The notes: a model not told the origin generated them from the letters alone. 64,000 nt of DNA from Phaeosaccion multiseriatum (GCA_965112735.1 OZ218956.1:372001-436000); one strand, 5' to 3'. Shown: positions 23,063 through 34,849, numbered from the stretch's first letter. Program-made: numbers and translations.

Positions 23063-23985
23063 TGTTGCTGCTCCAGGGGCCAAGGATTGGGGTCTTTCTG
23101 GCGAATCATCGCAGGGGGGCCACTGGTGCTGCCGGCGCTGCTGCTGCCGCTGCCGCTGCTGCTGCCGCCGCCGCTGCTGCTGCTGCTGCTGCTGCTGCCA
23201 GTGGGGGAGTGAGCGTGACTCGGTTGCTGCTGCAGCTCCTGTTGCTGGGAAGACGGGGGAGTGCTCTGACGAATCACCGCAGGGCCGCTCCCGGACCGCC
23301 TCTCAACTCCTTCCGACCATTGGCCGCCATCGAGCCGCTGCTCGGGGACGCAGATGGGGCTTGACGAGCGGATCCTCACGCCCATCTCGCCGCTGTCATC
23401 GCCGGGGGGGGCGAGCGGGAATGGGTTGTACGTCGGGTCCTCCGTGGGGTCCATCACCAGCGACGCCAGCACCATCTCCCTCGCCCTCTCTCTCTCTGCT
23501 CGGGCGGCCTCTTCCTCGCCTGCTCCCTCCGGACGCCCCACTGCCAGAAGAGCCTCTATAGCAGCTGCCGCTTCTTCTGCAGCCGCTTCCACCTCCGCGG
23601 CTTCTGCTGCCGCCTCTGCCTCTACTTCTTCTGCCTCTGCCAGTTCTTCTGCTCGCGCACGCAAAGCCAGGGCGGCGGCTGTGGCTGCCATCGAAGCAGC
23701 CTCTGCTTCCTCTCTATCCCATGCCCCATCACTACCGCCCACGCCGCCAGAAGAAGATCTCCTCACAAAGTCCAGCACACCAGACTGGCCCATCTCGCTC
23801 GTGCCGCCACTGAACCCGCTCTCGGTCGTTCCGTCGCTGCTGCCGTCGCTGCTCCCGCTGCTATCAGCTCTGCGATGGCTCCTGGATCTGCCTCGGGGAG
23901 GGGAGCGGGAGGCAGGAGGGGAGAGGGCCGACATCTGACGGGGACCTTCACCCACATTGGCGCGATTGGAGGAGGGCAAGCTCAT
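15225..23985 (-). CDS. Giant zinc-finger-like and PH-domain protein
   Basis: Exons (minus): 23985-22563, 22292-18697 (with a frame change near 19438-19450), 18506-18391, 18086-17763, 17536-17408, 16631-16536, 16298-15225; about 2250 residues. The N-terminus is Ser-, Ala- and Gln-rich with a poly-Gln run. Exon 2 encodes a cysteine cluster, MGSLCTACGRQENPG, LECARCEALCCTGC and RLPVCSLCVRG, spaced like a FYVE/PHD-type finger but split by a long Ala/Gly insert. It is followed by poly-Asn and coiled-coil parts (REAVRKVVRAKAYAFLVTKA). The C-terminal third contains a PH domain spread over three exons: FNRGFKVLKHPRKGRPRRT, RLLQLHWRGAWGRYHG and HTLVFRRTGKKKKE to VEERNLFARAIKTFIWETS. This suggests a membrane-phosphoinositide adaptor; the exact family is unknown. 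Motif A occurs in frame at 15313, 21114 and 21730. Confidence 0.75.
15313..15328 (+). repeat. Motif A copy, coding (AVGDTA)
   Basis: GTATCACCAACTGCTG; read on the minus strand as AVGDTA near the C-terminus of the PH protein. Confidence 0.8.
16511..16527 (+). repeat. Motif A copy just inside a splice donor
   Basis: CTGTACCACCAACTGCT; on the minus strand it begins about 8 bases after the GTAAGC donor at 16535. Confidence 0.75.
16676..16860. repeat. (GAGT)/(GATT)n arrays in PH-gene intron
   Basis: Alternating blocks of GTGAGTGAG and TTGATTGATTGA, with a near-duplicate block of about 50 bases. Confidence 0.85.
16913..17241. repeat. 22-bp minisatellite in PH-gene intron
   Basis: About 15 head-to-tail copies of GTGATGACCATCATGCACAA (plus AG). 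All but the second are identical, so expansion is recent. They contain the palindrome GATGACCATCATG. Confidence 0.95.
18095..18113. repeat. Motif B beside PH-gene acceptor
   Basis: GGGGATGGCAGTGGATGGG on +; on the coding strand it ends 8 bases before the exon starting at 18086. Confidence 0.85.
20364..20406 (-). repeat. AAC repeat encoding poly-Asn
   Basis: GTT run on + read as 13 consecutive Asn residues on the minus strand, in the PH protein. Confidence 0.9.
21114..21131 (+). repeat. Motif A copy inside the zinc-finger insert
   Basis: CTGCATCACCAACTGCTG, read as AVGDAA within the Ala/Gly insert that separates the two halves of the cysteine cluster. Confidence 0.8.
21730..21747 (+). repeat. 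Motif A copy, coding (QQLVIQQ)
   Basis: A perfect CTGTATCACCAACTGCTG at the edge of a CTG run; read on the minus strand as QQLVIQQ leading into poly-Gln. Confidence 0.9.
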
Positions 23986-24447
23986 CTGCCCCTTTAGGGT
24001 GGCGGACTACGCGCTCCCAGCAGACGCCCTCATCGTGTGAGCGACTTTGCTGGCGTGTCGTCTATGGTATCAAGCAATCTATTCTTTCCACCATTGGTAA
24101 GCCAAGCCTTATATGGATGGAGGTTGGAGGGTCTTCTTCCGCGTTGCGCGTCGCGCACTCGCGAGAATTATGAGGAAAAATTCCCCCAAATTTCTACTCA
24201 AAAGTCATCTGCTGCCATCGATCGAATGCCGCGATTTCTTTTGTCCTGGTCTCCCTTCTTCACAGGCTTCTTTCTCAATGCTGTGTGCTATTTTGCCGAA
24301 TGCTGCTGATACAGTGCTGCTACTCTAGATGTCCGAGGCGGAAAGCCAAGTTCGCGGAAGACATTGAGAAGGGGAGGGGAGGAGGAAGGGAGGAGAAAAG
24401 GCACAACGGCCAGTCATCAAATCGGAAAAAAGGAAAAAAAACAAAAG
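23986..24447. promoter_or_regulatory. Divergent promoter, PH gene / WW gene
   Basis: 462 bases between start codons. The middle (about 24170-24200) is locally AT-rich with a poly-A segment before the + strand ATG. No recognisable coding content; open frames here are incidental. Confidence 0.4.
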
Positions 24448-25638
24448 ATGTTGCGGCCACATGACCACTCGCAGGGAGGGTCCTATTGGGAGCAGCACGT
24501 GCGACAGCGAGGTGTGACGGCGGAGATGATAGGTGCAGATGATCGGCTCACCGACAGAGGCGACTACATCAACTATCTGGAGCTGCAGCTGGAGCGAGTG
24601 AGCGCGGCGTGCCTCTCGGCCAACGGATACGGGGAGCGAGTAGGTGAGTAAGGACGAGCGAGGCACCCGGGTGGTAGGGTGAAGGATCGCCACGCTGGGG
24701 GAGCAATCGGCCCCGGACATGATTAGAGCCATGGTTGTTCATTTTCCAAAGTGCAAACCCCCTCCTCCTCCTGCTTACGCTCGCTCGCTCGCTCGCTCGC
24801 TCTCCCCTCTCTCCTCATCAGATGGGCTGTCGAACCAGACGGCCTGCTTGGAGGACAAGGTACTCAACGTGGCCAAGCTGGTGCGCCTGGCTCAGACGTA
24901 CAGCGAGGAGCAGAACAAGGAGCAGACGCGCACCACTCTTGGGGTCGCTTCCAAGGTAGGATGCAGTGCCGCTGCTTGAGCTCACGCCGAGCTCACGCCG
25001 AGAAAAAGTGATGCAGCACCCCCCGTACATGCGCGCCATAAATTGACTTCTCCATTCCCGCTCTCTCGTGTCCCATCCTGCCCTCCCGTCCGTGTTCAGG
25101 TGGCGTCTCTGGAGGCTCGGCTCAACACGCAGCCTCCTCCTGCGCTCGCCTCCGAAGTTGAGGCCTTCCGAGCCGAATATTCGGAGTTTTCAGCCTCTGT
25201 CCCCGCCTCGGTCCAAGATATTGAAGCCAGGCTGTCCCAGCTGTCCGATCACGTGGATACCGCCTTGGCCGAGAAGCTCGAGAGGCTGAGAGCGTTGGAG
25301 GACCGGGCCTCGGCGGCAGAGGCGGCAGCGGGGGCAGGAGCAGCGCGGCAAGCGGCAGCCGGAGAGGAGCGGATCGCGGCGGTGGGCGAAGCGTGTCGGA
25401 TAGAAATGGAGAGGGTCACGCAGTCGGTAGTGGAGGCACACGAGCTGCGGGCCGCGGCAGACGCTGAGTTAAGAGCTCAGGTTTCCGAATTGAGAGAGTG
25501 GCGAGCAGAGGCGGAGGGGAAGGAGACGCACCGGGAAGGCAGGTCTCGGGAGACAGCGCAGATGGTAGGGGCTCTGGAGGCCCAACACGCTAGCATGCAG
25601 GGGCAGCTGCAGGCCGCCTTGACCAGTCTGGCCGCCGT

Positions 25639-25681
<43 letters not shown>

Positions 25682-28349
25682 TTCAATGAGCCGCCCCCGC
25701 TGCCGAGAGAGTGGCGGGTGGCCTACGACGAGGAGGGCAATTCGTACTTTTGGAACGAAGAGACGGGCGAGTCTGCATGGGACAGACCCGTCTTGCCCTT
25801 GGAGGGAGGCCACACTGGCCACCGACGGGGGCAGCAGCACCAGCAGGCTCGACAGGCAGCGGGAGAGCGAGGGGCGTCTGTGTGGACCTCTGGTTTGGTG
25901 GCGACCCCCCCTCCCGCCGCCGCTGCAGCCCCAGCTGCTGCTGCCGCTGGCGGTGATGGTGATGGTGACGGAGATGATCAAGAAGGAGAAGGCGGAGAGG
26001 TAGGTGAGGGGCCTGCTGGTCCCCTTGGAGAAGGAGGAGGTGGTGGGGGGGGGAGCATCGGTGCTTTAAGCACGAGGGTGGAGCAGCTGGCCGAGTCACT
26101 GGAAACAACGAGGGGCGCTGTAGACGAGCTCCGGTCTCAGATGCAGGCCCTCACTGACTTCACAAGAGAGGGTGTGCTGCTGCAAGAGCCCGAGGGGGCT
26201 GCATCTGCAGGGGCCGCGCCTGGAGGAGCAGGGGGGAGGGGGGTCAGGGGAGGTTTCCGGGTCGAGATGGACTTCCTTGTGGCGGAGGTGCGGGAGGGGA
26301 GGAGGAGGGCGGAGCAGGCGGGGGAGCAGGCACGGGCGGCACTCGACGCCAATCGCGCGACGCAGGCGGCGTGCAAGAGAACAGGTGTGTGTGGGTGCGT
26401 GTGTGGGTGCGTGTGTGGGTGCGTGTGTGGGTGCGTGTGTGGGTGGCTGTAGCTGTGGCTGCAGCTTTGGTGTGTGCGATAGCGATTGGTGTTTCTTGCT
26501 GCGTATATTGTGGTGTGGCTTGTGGCGGCAGCGGCAGACACAACTTGTGGGGCTTATGGCTTAGCAACCTTTGGCGTGACACCACCTCATCTTACCCTCG
26601 CGCACGCTCTCTCTCTCTTTGTGTGCCTCCTTCAGAGTCCATTGCGAAGGCCATTGCTGTGCAATCACTCGATCACGCCGAGGAGCAGAGGGCGCAGGTA
26701 TGGGGGGGGAGGATGGCAATGGATGGGTGGATGGACTTTCGGAAGGAGTGTGCAGTTTCAGTTTCAGTTTGACGGATACCCTTGAGTATCCTTGAGTATC
26801 ACGGCGTGAGGTTATAGGTGAAGGTGAAGGTCCCATGCCTACCTACCCCTACGCACCACGTTCATACCCCATTCCTCCGTCCGTCCTGTCGGATCAGGTG
26901 GTGCGGCTTATGGAGGGCATGGAGAAGCGAGTTCAATCCCTCGTGAGAGGCAACGAGGAGGAGGAGGAGGAGGAGGAGGAGGAGGAGGAGGAGGAGGAGA
27001 AGGGGGGGGAGGGGGCAGGAGGGGATGAGGGGATAGCGGATTCGGTAGTGCGGGAGAGACAGATCCGGCGACGGGCACAGCGCAAGCACAAGGAGCAGCT
27101 GCAGGAGAGTGTGGAGCGGCTCGGGGAGCAGCAAGTGGCGCTGGCCAGCAAGTTCGGTGAGCAAGAGCAGTCCTTCGCAAAGTTCCTGTCCCTGTACGCC
27201 AGGACGCAAGAAGAAGTGTTCCAGAGGATAGAGGCATCCTCATCCTCCTCCTCCTCCTCCTCCTCACCTGCGGCTGGTGGCGGCGGTGGTGGTGGTGGTG
27301 GTCCTCGACGCGAGAAGGGGGGGGGGGAGTCGGCACGAGCAGGAACAAGGGCGGGCTATGACTTTTTCCTGCACAACACGGACGACGACACCGAGCCTTA
27401 CGGGGGGGCGCACAGTCGAGGAGTAGCGAGGAGGAGGCGGGGGGGGGCGGGGGCGAGAAGGGCTATTAGAGCAGGTGCACCAGCGGCCCTCGCTTCCAAG
27501 GCCAAGAGAGCGTATCAGAGAGCGTCTCAAAGGGCTTCGCACGCTCGCAAGGCCGCTCTTCGGGGGGAGGGAGGGATGCGGAGTGGGAGTGGCGGGGCAG
27601 CGACTGTAACAGCAGCTGGAATAGGGAGGGGCGCTGAGAGCGAGAGGTGGGGAGGGGAGGGGGGGAGGTATAGTGCGAGATTGAGGTATCGCACGCAGAA
27701 TATATATTGCCCGCTGTCTGACGGGGCGGAGGGCCGCAAGAGAAGAGTGAGGAAGAGAGAGCGGGCGGCCGCGGCGCCGTGGGGGGGGCAGCCGAAGCAG
27801 CAGCCGCCACGGAGAAGGATGGCAGAGTACGGGGGAGGAGGAGGCGGAGGAGGAGGAGGAGGAGGAGGAGGAGGAGGAGGAGGAGGAGGAGGAGGAGGAG
27901 GAGGCTTGCGTGAGGGTAGTATTGGTGTGAGAAGGGTGGGGGTGGGGGCGATGACGAGCGGCACATCTGTAACCGCCGCCTCCCTGTTTAAGACAGCGGC
28001 CAGAGTGTCGAGGAGCGGCTTGGATAGAGGAGGGGCGGAGCAAGGGCAGGTCTGGCTGGAAGAAGGGCGAGAGGGAGGAGGAGGAGGAGGAGGAGGAGGA
28101 GGAGGAGGAGGAGGAGGAGGGCAAGGAGAAGGAGGAGGGGGGGGGGGATCGAGTGGCAGGCGGCACTCTTGTCTGGTGTACGAACAAGAGGAGACGGAGG
28201 ACGACGAGGAGGAGGAGGAGGAGCAGGAGGACGAGGGGGAGGCGCCGCCATGGGTGCCGCCGGCCTCTCTGGTGGCTCATCTTGGTGACCGCAGTCTGAG
28301 GCTCCCCCGCGCCCGGGCTATAGTGGGAGGCGCCTCCTCTTGTTCTTCT

Positions 28350-28393
<44 letters not shown>

Positions 28394-28502
28394 GAGGGAC
28401 AGTATCGACAGCCTTAAGGTGGAATCGTCCGTAGAGGTCGGACGGGAGGACGGGGGGGATGGCAGTGGACGGGAGGGGGAGGCCAAGGCGGGGTGGGTTT
28501 AG
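24448..28502 (+). CDS. Coiled-coil protein with a WW domain
   Basis: Exons 24448-24643, 24822-24955, 25100-26384, 26636-26697, 26898-28502 give 1093 residues. The N-terminal part has long alpha-helical heptads (VASLEARL, LERLRALEDRASAAEAAA). A poly-Gln run is followed by a WW domain, PLPREWRVAYDEEGNSYFWN then GESAWDRP, with both Trp and the central YFW present; WW domains bind Pro-rich peptides. More coiled coil follows (STRVEQLAESLETTRGAVDE). The C-terminal exon is low-complexity: poly-Glu, poly-Ser, three poly-Gly runs and Arg-rich basic segments. I know no family with this order. The last 15 codons overlap a motif B copy at 28455-28473, which elsewhere is intronic, so the true C-terminus may be spliced differently. 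Confidence 0.78.
25640..25681 (+). repeat. CAG run encoding poly-Gln
   Basis: Fourteen CAG codons directly before the WW domain. Confidence 0.9.
26711..26727. repeat. Motif B after WW-gene donor
   Basis: GGATGGCAATGGATGGG, 13 bases after the donor at 26698. A CAGTTTCAGTTTCAGTTT repeat follows at 26752-26769 in the same intron. Confidence 0.75.
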
Positions 28503-28772
28503 TTGGAGTCTTACTGACCTCGATGTATTGGCCGTTTTATCTGCGCAAGCACTTAAACCTAAAACTCAAACTCGCCTCATTGAGGCCTCGTCAATCACCG
28601 CCTTCCTCCGGCTGTGCCGTGCCTCACTCTGCTCGAGCCTCAAGTCCCTCCCGTCTCTACTCTCCACCCCTCTCTTCCCTCCCTCTCTATCTACTCTCCA
28701 CCCCTCTCTTCCCTCCCTCTCTATCTACACTCCACCCCTCTCCACCCTCCCTGCTAGCGCTTTCACATCCTT
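28503..28772. other. Convergent intergenic spacer with tandem repeat
   Basis: 270 bases. Positions 28663-28745 hold about 2.5 copies of a 32-bp pyrimidine unit built from CTCTCCACCCCTCTCTTCCC. No gene seen. Confidence 0.6.
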
Positions 28773-31572
28773 TTATCTTGCGCGAATGCTTCGCTCTTGG
28801 CGGTCGCGGTGACGCAGCGGAGGCAGTGCTCGTGCTCGGTCGTTAGTGGTGGCGGTAGCAGCAGGAGGTGGTGATCCAACAGCCCTGGCGCCGCTCTTGC
28901 CCCTGCTGCCCCGCTTGGCCGCGCCGCTACTCACAGCCAAAGTTGGCTTGAAGAGGTGCTCCGTTGACTCCAAGGGGAAGTACCTGCTTACGAAAAACAC
29001 CGTTACAGAGAGGGAAGGCACAGAAAGAGGGGCGGGCGTCCGGCGGCTGGCGTGAGTTAGGTAGGGATACACCGCGCAGAGATCGGACGTCCATTGACGT
29101 CCATTCCGATTCGGCGATTCGGAGCATATGGCAGTCCGACAAAGGCAACGAGTCAACAATTGTCTGCGTGTATGTCAACAATTGTCTGTATACATGCCCG
29201 CTCACTCCCCGATCGTACCTCAGTGGAAAGTTGCTGCCCCTGGACCGGTCGCCCCTGCCCCTGCTGCTTGCCGCGGCGGACGGACCAGCAAGGCCAGACC
29301 TTGGCCCCGACTCCACTACGCTCGAGGCAGACCTTCCATTGCGCCCAGACCCAGCCAGCGATATCGTACCCTCCGCCCCCCCCTCCTCTTCCAGGCTCTC
29401 TGGTCGCTCCACATGTCGGCCCTTCCCTCGCGGCTCCTGGTCCTGCTCTCCCTCCGTCCCAGAAGGCGCCCCCCTCCCTGCCTTGCTGGATGAGCCGCTC
29501 CTCTCTCTCTTCTTCCCTTCGCGCCCTCCCCCACCTACACCTGCACCTGCCGTCCCCAGACCACCCAGTCCTGCTGTATCACCAACTGCTGCTGTCTTGT
29601 CCACGCTGGCTTTTGCTTCTCTCCCTCCTACCTCTGCCGCCGATGGTATTGATGATCTAGCCGCTGCCTCTGGTACCACCCTGCGGTCGCCCTCCTGTCG
29701 AGCATCTCGAGGAGGAGTGCGTCGGAACTGAAACTGGAACTGCCTCCCCTCCCACTCCCAAACCTCTGGCTGCTGTTGCTGTTGCAGCTGTAGGTGGTGG
29801 TGGTGGTGCTGCTGCTGTTCCTGTTGGTGGAGGTGGTGGTGGTGGTGGTGGTGGTGCTGGTGCTGTTGTTGTCGTTGCTGCTGAGCGACGAACGAGTAAG
29901 GCGGGGGAGCACTACTGAGTACAGCAGGCAGAGGAAGGGCCCTCCGCCACTGGGAGATAGCCCCCTTAGGGTGCCTTCTCTCCGACATGGGCGCGTAGTA
30001 GGCCTCTGATGAGAGGGCTTGCTGCCGCCGTTGCTGCTCCCGCTGCTCCCGCTGCTCCTGCTGCTGCTGATACCAGTCGATGTGGAAGCTGATCTGCTGC
30101 TGTCCCACCAGCTCCTGCTGCTGCTGCCGCTCCCGCCAAGGAGGGGGAGGAGGGGACTCAATTCGAGCTTGCTGTCGGCTTGACTCTGCACTACGCAGCC
30201 GAACCTTCTGAGCTTGCTTAGGGTCCTCTTCCTCTCTTCTCCACAGCTGCTGCTGTTGCTGCTCCTCCTCCTCATGCTGCTTCTGTACCACCAACTGCGA
30301 GGGGGCTTTGGCAGCAGCGTCCTTCACCTCGTCCTGCATGAGCAGGAGCTGCGCAGAGACCTTCTTCTTGAGCGTCTCCAGCTCTGCCGCATGCGCCCTT
30401 CGCTGCTCCTTCAACGCGATATGCAGCCTCTCCTCCTCCTGTCCACGCCCCTCCCCCGACTCCCCTGACTTAGTGCCTGACCCTCCTGATCTTACTGACG
30501 ACACCACCCTCCCATCCTCAGTAGCATCCCCCCCGCCCATCTCCTCGCCCTCCGTTAGGCTCACGCTCGCTCTGTCAGCGCCCGCCTCCGCCTCCTCTGT
30601 GCGGGGAGCCACTTCCCCTTCCCCGAGAGGCTTCTCTCGCGCTTCTTGCAATGGAGCCTCGTCCTCGTCCTGCGACTGATCCTCATGCTCATCCTCTTTC
30701 TTCACATCCGTCATTTGTTGCACGGCGTGCTCAAGGTGACCAGCCCTGTCCTGTCGACTGTCCTGCTCAGGGCCCTGCTCCTGCTCCTGCTGCTCCTTCT
30801 CGTTCTCCTGCTGCTGATCTCTTTGGTCGTTCTCGCTCTCCTTATACACCTTCTCTCGACCCCCGTGCTCATTCTCGCTACTCTCGGCCTGAGGTTTCTC
30901 CTGCGACCCCCCCCGCCCCCGCTCCTGCCCTGGCTCCTCCTCCGCCTGCCCTTTCCCCTCTCCCTTCTCCCCCCTCGTCTCCTCCTCCTTCTCCTGCCCA
31001 TCTCTTTGGTCATGATCTTTCTCCACGTCAGTCATCTGCCCCTCACCGTGCCCCTTCTCGTCTCTCGCGTTCTGATTATCGTCATGCTTCTGATTTTGCT
31101 CATCCTTCTGCTGCCCCTGCCCCTGCTCCTGTCCCTGCTTCTCCCCCTTCTCCAACCGTTGAGCACTGTCTTTGCCGTTCTTTCTTTCGCTCTTTGCCCC
31201 ACCTCCTCCTCGTGCTTCGGGCTCCTCTTCGCTTTTCTTCCTCTTCCCTCTCCCTTCTTTAACCCCCTCCTCTCCCTCCTCCACTTCAATCCCTTCTTCT
31301 TCATCTTCTCCTTTGTCTCTGAGGCACGCGCCGTCCTGCTGCCCTCTTCGCTCCGTATCCGTCTCTACTTCTGAGGTCTGCTCATCAGCACCTTGTCTTC
31401 CAGCACCACCATCAGCGACCGCAGATTCCCCCTCTACAGCTGCGACAGCAGTGACTCCGCCAGTGGAGGAGGCCCTCCTGCTGTTCACAGCTGCAGAAGC
31501 AGCCTGGGCGACAGCTACGGCTTCAGCCACAACGGCTGCCCGCTCGGCCCTACTCAAGCGCCGAATAGCCAT
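28773..31572 (-). CDS. Low-complexity charged Gln/Glu-rich protein, unknown
   Basis: Two exons, 31572-29219 and 28983-28773, joined in phase, 854 residues. It starts MAIRRLSRAERAAVVAEAVA (helical), followed by about 300 residues of Glu, Lys, Gln, Asp and Asn in near-random order. A coiled-coil segment comes next (LHIALKEQRRAHAAELETLKKKVSAQ, given here in part by key residues), then Gln- and His-rich tracts, and a basic tail after YFPLESTEHLFKPTLAV. No catalytic motif is visible. Composition suggests an intrinsically disordered scaffold or nuclear protein, but I assign no function. Two motif A copies are in frame, at 29574 (AVGDTA) and 30283 (QLVVQK). The start is the first ATG after which composition is uniform; it faces the next gene 134 bases away. 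Confidence 0.65.
29574..29591 (+). repeat. Motif A copy, coding (AVGDTA)
   Basis: Perfect CTGTATCACCAACTGCTG, antisense to the charged-protein gene. Confidence 0.9.
30283..30298 (+). repeat. Motif A copy, coding (QLVVQ)
   Basis: CTGTACCACCAACTGC next to a CTG/CTC run. Confidence 0.8.
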
Positions 31573-31706
31573 ACTTGCCCCTCTTCCCCCAGGTTGTATT
31601 GACGTGTTCGTATGGGAGTACCCCACGCCGGTAAAACAGGGGGTAAGTCGATCGTATGTCTCCGGTAGGGCCACGGGCCACCGCTGATAAACGGTTTCGT
31701 TTTCCG
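31573..31706. promoter_or_regulatory. 134-bp divergent promoter
   Basis: The shortest head-to-head spacer in the window, between start codons at 31572 (-) and 31707 (+). It includes GGGCCACGGGCCACCG and no obvious TATA box. Confidence 0.45.
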
Positions 31707-33100
31707 ATGGCGGTTTCCTCGCCTCCCCCCATGCCCTCACACCCACTCTGCCCAGAAAGAGAGGCTTTATCGGCAATGATGCCGAATCGTCTTCTGGCGC
31801 TGCCAGACTCTCCAGCCAACGCATCCCTGTCTGTGCTGGGGGAGATGCAGGCCGAACTGAAAAGACGAGGTCTGGTTGTCGGGTTGGCGGAGAGACAGGA
31901 GCAAGAGAAGGCGAAAGAGCGGGATCCCTTCTTCGGGATGAAGGAGGAAGATCGCAAGGCCTTGATAAGGGGGAAGCAAGGTCTACAGATGGTCCTGAAG
32001 GAGAAGAGGGCGGCGGAGGAGGTGGCGGCCCGGCAGAGGGAAAGGCGGCTAGAGATCAGGTTTCGAGTGCGGCTTGTGCTTCAAAGGAGCAGGAATATCC
32101 TGCATAGACACGTCACTCAATGGCAGGACTTGAGAGCGGCGCGCGAGGGGGGGGGGCAAGAGCAGGCGGGGAGACGGAGACCGAGGAGTGGCAAGGTCGA
32201 GAGCGCAGTTGCCGACGAGCTCGGAATCACTCGCGCACGGAGACGAGTTGCGGCCTGGGCCAGGCGTGAGCTGAACGCCGCGAGGGAGGCCCGGGAGGAG
32301 GCGGAGATGAAACGGGACGACTACTACGTCTGGATAAAGGAGTGGAAGGTGAGTTGACTGTGGACTGTGAGAGGAGGAAGAGATGATGCAGATGAGAGAG
32401 AGTTATGACCAACAAGAGTGATTGGACAGGGGGGGGACTGCAAGTCATGCTCCTTCGTTAATAGCCTCGTTGCTCGCTTCCCTTGTAATGCAATTAAAAA
32501 AAATTGCCGTCCTTACCATATCCTCTTGTGCAGGACAAAGAGGCTGCCAAGTTAGAGAGAAGACGGCGGCTGATGGGCGGCGTGCAAGAGCTGGTCCAAC
32601 CGCCCTGGCGGGGGGGTCACTGCCTCGACGCACCAGCCAGGCCGGCGAGCGCGGCTGCCGCTACTCCTGACGGCTCACCCCAACGCACACATCAGGATAA
32701 GGACAGGGACTACGCCGCTGCGGAGAGGTCCGCTCGGTTTGCGGCTGAGCGGCGGAAAGAGCTGAGGAGGGAGAAACGGGAGATGAAGCAGCGCTTAGAG
32801 GCATACATCGAGAGCAGGGAGAGGAGCCTGGCAAGGGCTGAGAGGGCCTTTGGGGAGAGAGAGGAGAGGGCGAGGGAGGAGAGGAGGCAGCGGAAGCGAG
32901 CAGAGGAGGAGAAGAGGAGCAAACTTGATGCGGACCTCCGACGAGCAGACCAGAGAGACATTGAGTCTGCGAAACGGGGGGCGCGGCAGGCCAACAAGAG
33001 GGTTGTGCGGGCCCTAAAAAGAGAGAAGAAGCGGGCACTCCTCGAAGAGACGGCTAGGAGAGCACAGAGCAGGCGGGGGGGGCATCAGAGGCAGCCATAG
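31707..33100 (+). CDS. Basic coiled-coil protein, unknown
   Basis: Two exons, 31707-32348 and 32534-33100, 402 residues. Arg/Glu/Lys-rich helix makes up most of the protein (LGEMQAELKRRGLVVGLAER, then AEEVAARQRERRLEIRFRVR). A short aromatic stretch, DDYYVWIKEWK, sits at the exon junction. The second half has long single helices (KREMKQRLEAYIESRERSLA). The length and charge pattern resemble cilia or cytoskeleton-associated coiled-coil proteins, but I see no family signature. The last 47 bases overlap a tentative gene on the other strand. Confidence 0.65.
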
Positions 33101-33441
33101 CTCGAGGGAGGGCGACGGTGACGCTCGAGCGACTGCGGAATGAAGTCTCGCCCCTCTCGTGAGCCTTCTCTTTCGCCTCCTCGTCCAATAGCTTGGCTTC
33201 CTTCTCCCTCTCGTGGGCCTTCTCCTTCATCTTCTCGTCGAACAGCTTGGCCTCCGTCTCCCTCATGGCTTGGAGGTGTGCCAATACGGTAGAACTCCTT
33301 CCTCACTCCCTCCTTCTCACCATCCACTCCTTGTGCTCCTCCCAAGCTCAGCCCCAGGTAGCTGCCCCATCTGCTCAACGCCTGCTCTACTGCCTCCTCC
33401 TTCCTGCTCACTGCTGCGATACTCGCCTGTATGTCCTCCAT
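33054..33441 (-). CDS. Tentative small coiled-coil protein
   Basis: Two exons, 33441-33321 and 33268-33054, separated by a 52-base GT-AG intron that joins two open frames in phase (111 residues). It starts MEDIQASIAAVSRKEEAVEQ, then RWGSYLGLSLGG, then helical MRETEAKLFDEKMKEKAHER. The YLGL segment after a helix is faintly like the end of the Spc25 coiled coil, but the expected globular domain is absent, so I do not propose that identity. It overlaps the 3' end of the opposite gene by 47 bases and could be a non-coding or broken locus. Confidence 0.3.
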
Positions 33442-33873
33442 TCTGGAAGCTGGGGAGGAGGTTCGGAGCGTTACAGAAGCTGGGGAGGAGGTTCGGAGCG
33501 TTACAGAAGCTGGGGAGGAGGTTCGGAGCGTTACAGGGTAGGAGGAAGCGTAAAAGCACTTTCTTGACGCACATGAATCAACCTAGTAAGTAGCAAATGC
33601 GTGTGTGTGTGTGTGTGTGGATATCGTGTGTGGCAAAGGTTTTATTGTGTGAAGGTGTTATGTGTGAAGGCCGCCAGCCTGAGCTGTGAGGCCTCGACGA
33701 TTCTAGCACCAACACGTTGAATTTTTGGTCCCCTCTTCCTTCCTCTCTCACCGCACCTCCTTCAGTTTCCTAGATGATTCCTATTAAGTCAATTCAATCT
33801 CCTTCCTCTCTTCCAATCTTCTCTTGTATAGTACTACATTGTTCAGTAGTACTTGTGTTAAAGAAGAAGAAGT
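33442..33873. other. Spacer with 30-bp triplicate and GT run
   Basis: Positions 33446-33536 hold three perfect copies of a 30-bp unit containing CTGGGGAGGAGGTTCGGAGC. A short (GT)n run lies at 33601-33619. The rest is unremarkable 3'-flanking sequence of the dihydrouridine synthase gene. Confidence 0.6.
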
Positions 33874-34797
33874 TCAGTAGTCCGCCTCGCCCACCTCGAA
33901 CATCCCTGCAGAGAATCCCGCATCTCCGGGAGGCTGCCCCCCTTCGCCCTCGCTGTCCACACTCCCTCCACTCCCCTCCCCCTCCCCCTCCCCCTCCTCC
34001 CCCTCCTCCCCCAGTAGGCCTAAGCCTTCCTCCCCCCTCCTCCTGCTGCCCCCCTGCACACCCTCCGCCCCTCCTTCCTCTCGGAATGCCGCCTCCTTCC
34101 GCGCCGCCAAAGCCCGATGGCGTGTGTACCAGGGAGTTAGAGGGGTGCCCGCCTCTTTGGCTCCGGCCACGAGTGCTCGGGATTTGACAATGGCCTCCCG
34201 TAGATCTGCGAAGGTCTTGGAGTTAGCGAGTGTGTTGCGGATGCCAACGTCGAGGGTGCAGCCTGCAGAAAGACATGGGTCCGTCGGTCATAAGGAAGCG
34301 CACGACCGAGGGGAAGCGCATCATGGCACAGCGGCAGGCGGCAGCGGGGTGGTGGACAAGCTGAGGGGTCAGCGATAAGAGAGAGAACTAAGCAGAGGCG
34401 CTGGGAGTGGTACGTAGGCGAATGGCGTCCGCAGAGAGTGAGTGAGGGAGGCAGGGAGGGAGGGGGGGAGGGAGGGAGGGAGGGGGGGAGGGAGGGAGAG
34501 CTTTCGAATGTCCTCCGCCGACTCCTCCACTCACTACTCACTACTGTAGCTCTAACTCCGCACTCACTCGCGTACAGCAGCTTGAACATGTGTTGCCTCT
34601 CTATCTGTATGTTGCCGGCAGGGGTCCTACTCGGGTGCTGCTCCGATAGCTCAAGGAATTCCTCTGCCATGTCTTCCAGACTCCTTTGCTCTGTCCACAG
34701 ATGGCAGCAGACAGGCAGTCAGGGAGACAGTCAGGGAGACAGTCAGGGAGGAAGAAACACGCCCGACGCAGCAGGGGGCGGCGTGGGCTTGTTGCGG

Positions 34798-34849
<52 letters not shown>

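Noticed and set aside
24037-24309. 90-codon open frame on + between the PH and WW genes
   Set aside because: It lies in the divergent promoter, has no domain or splice context, and its composition is not protein-like.
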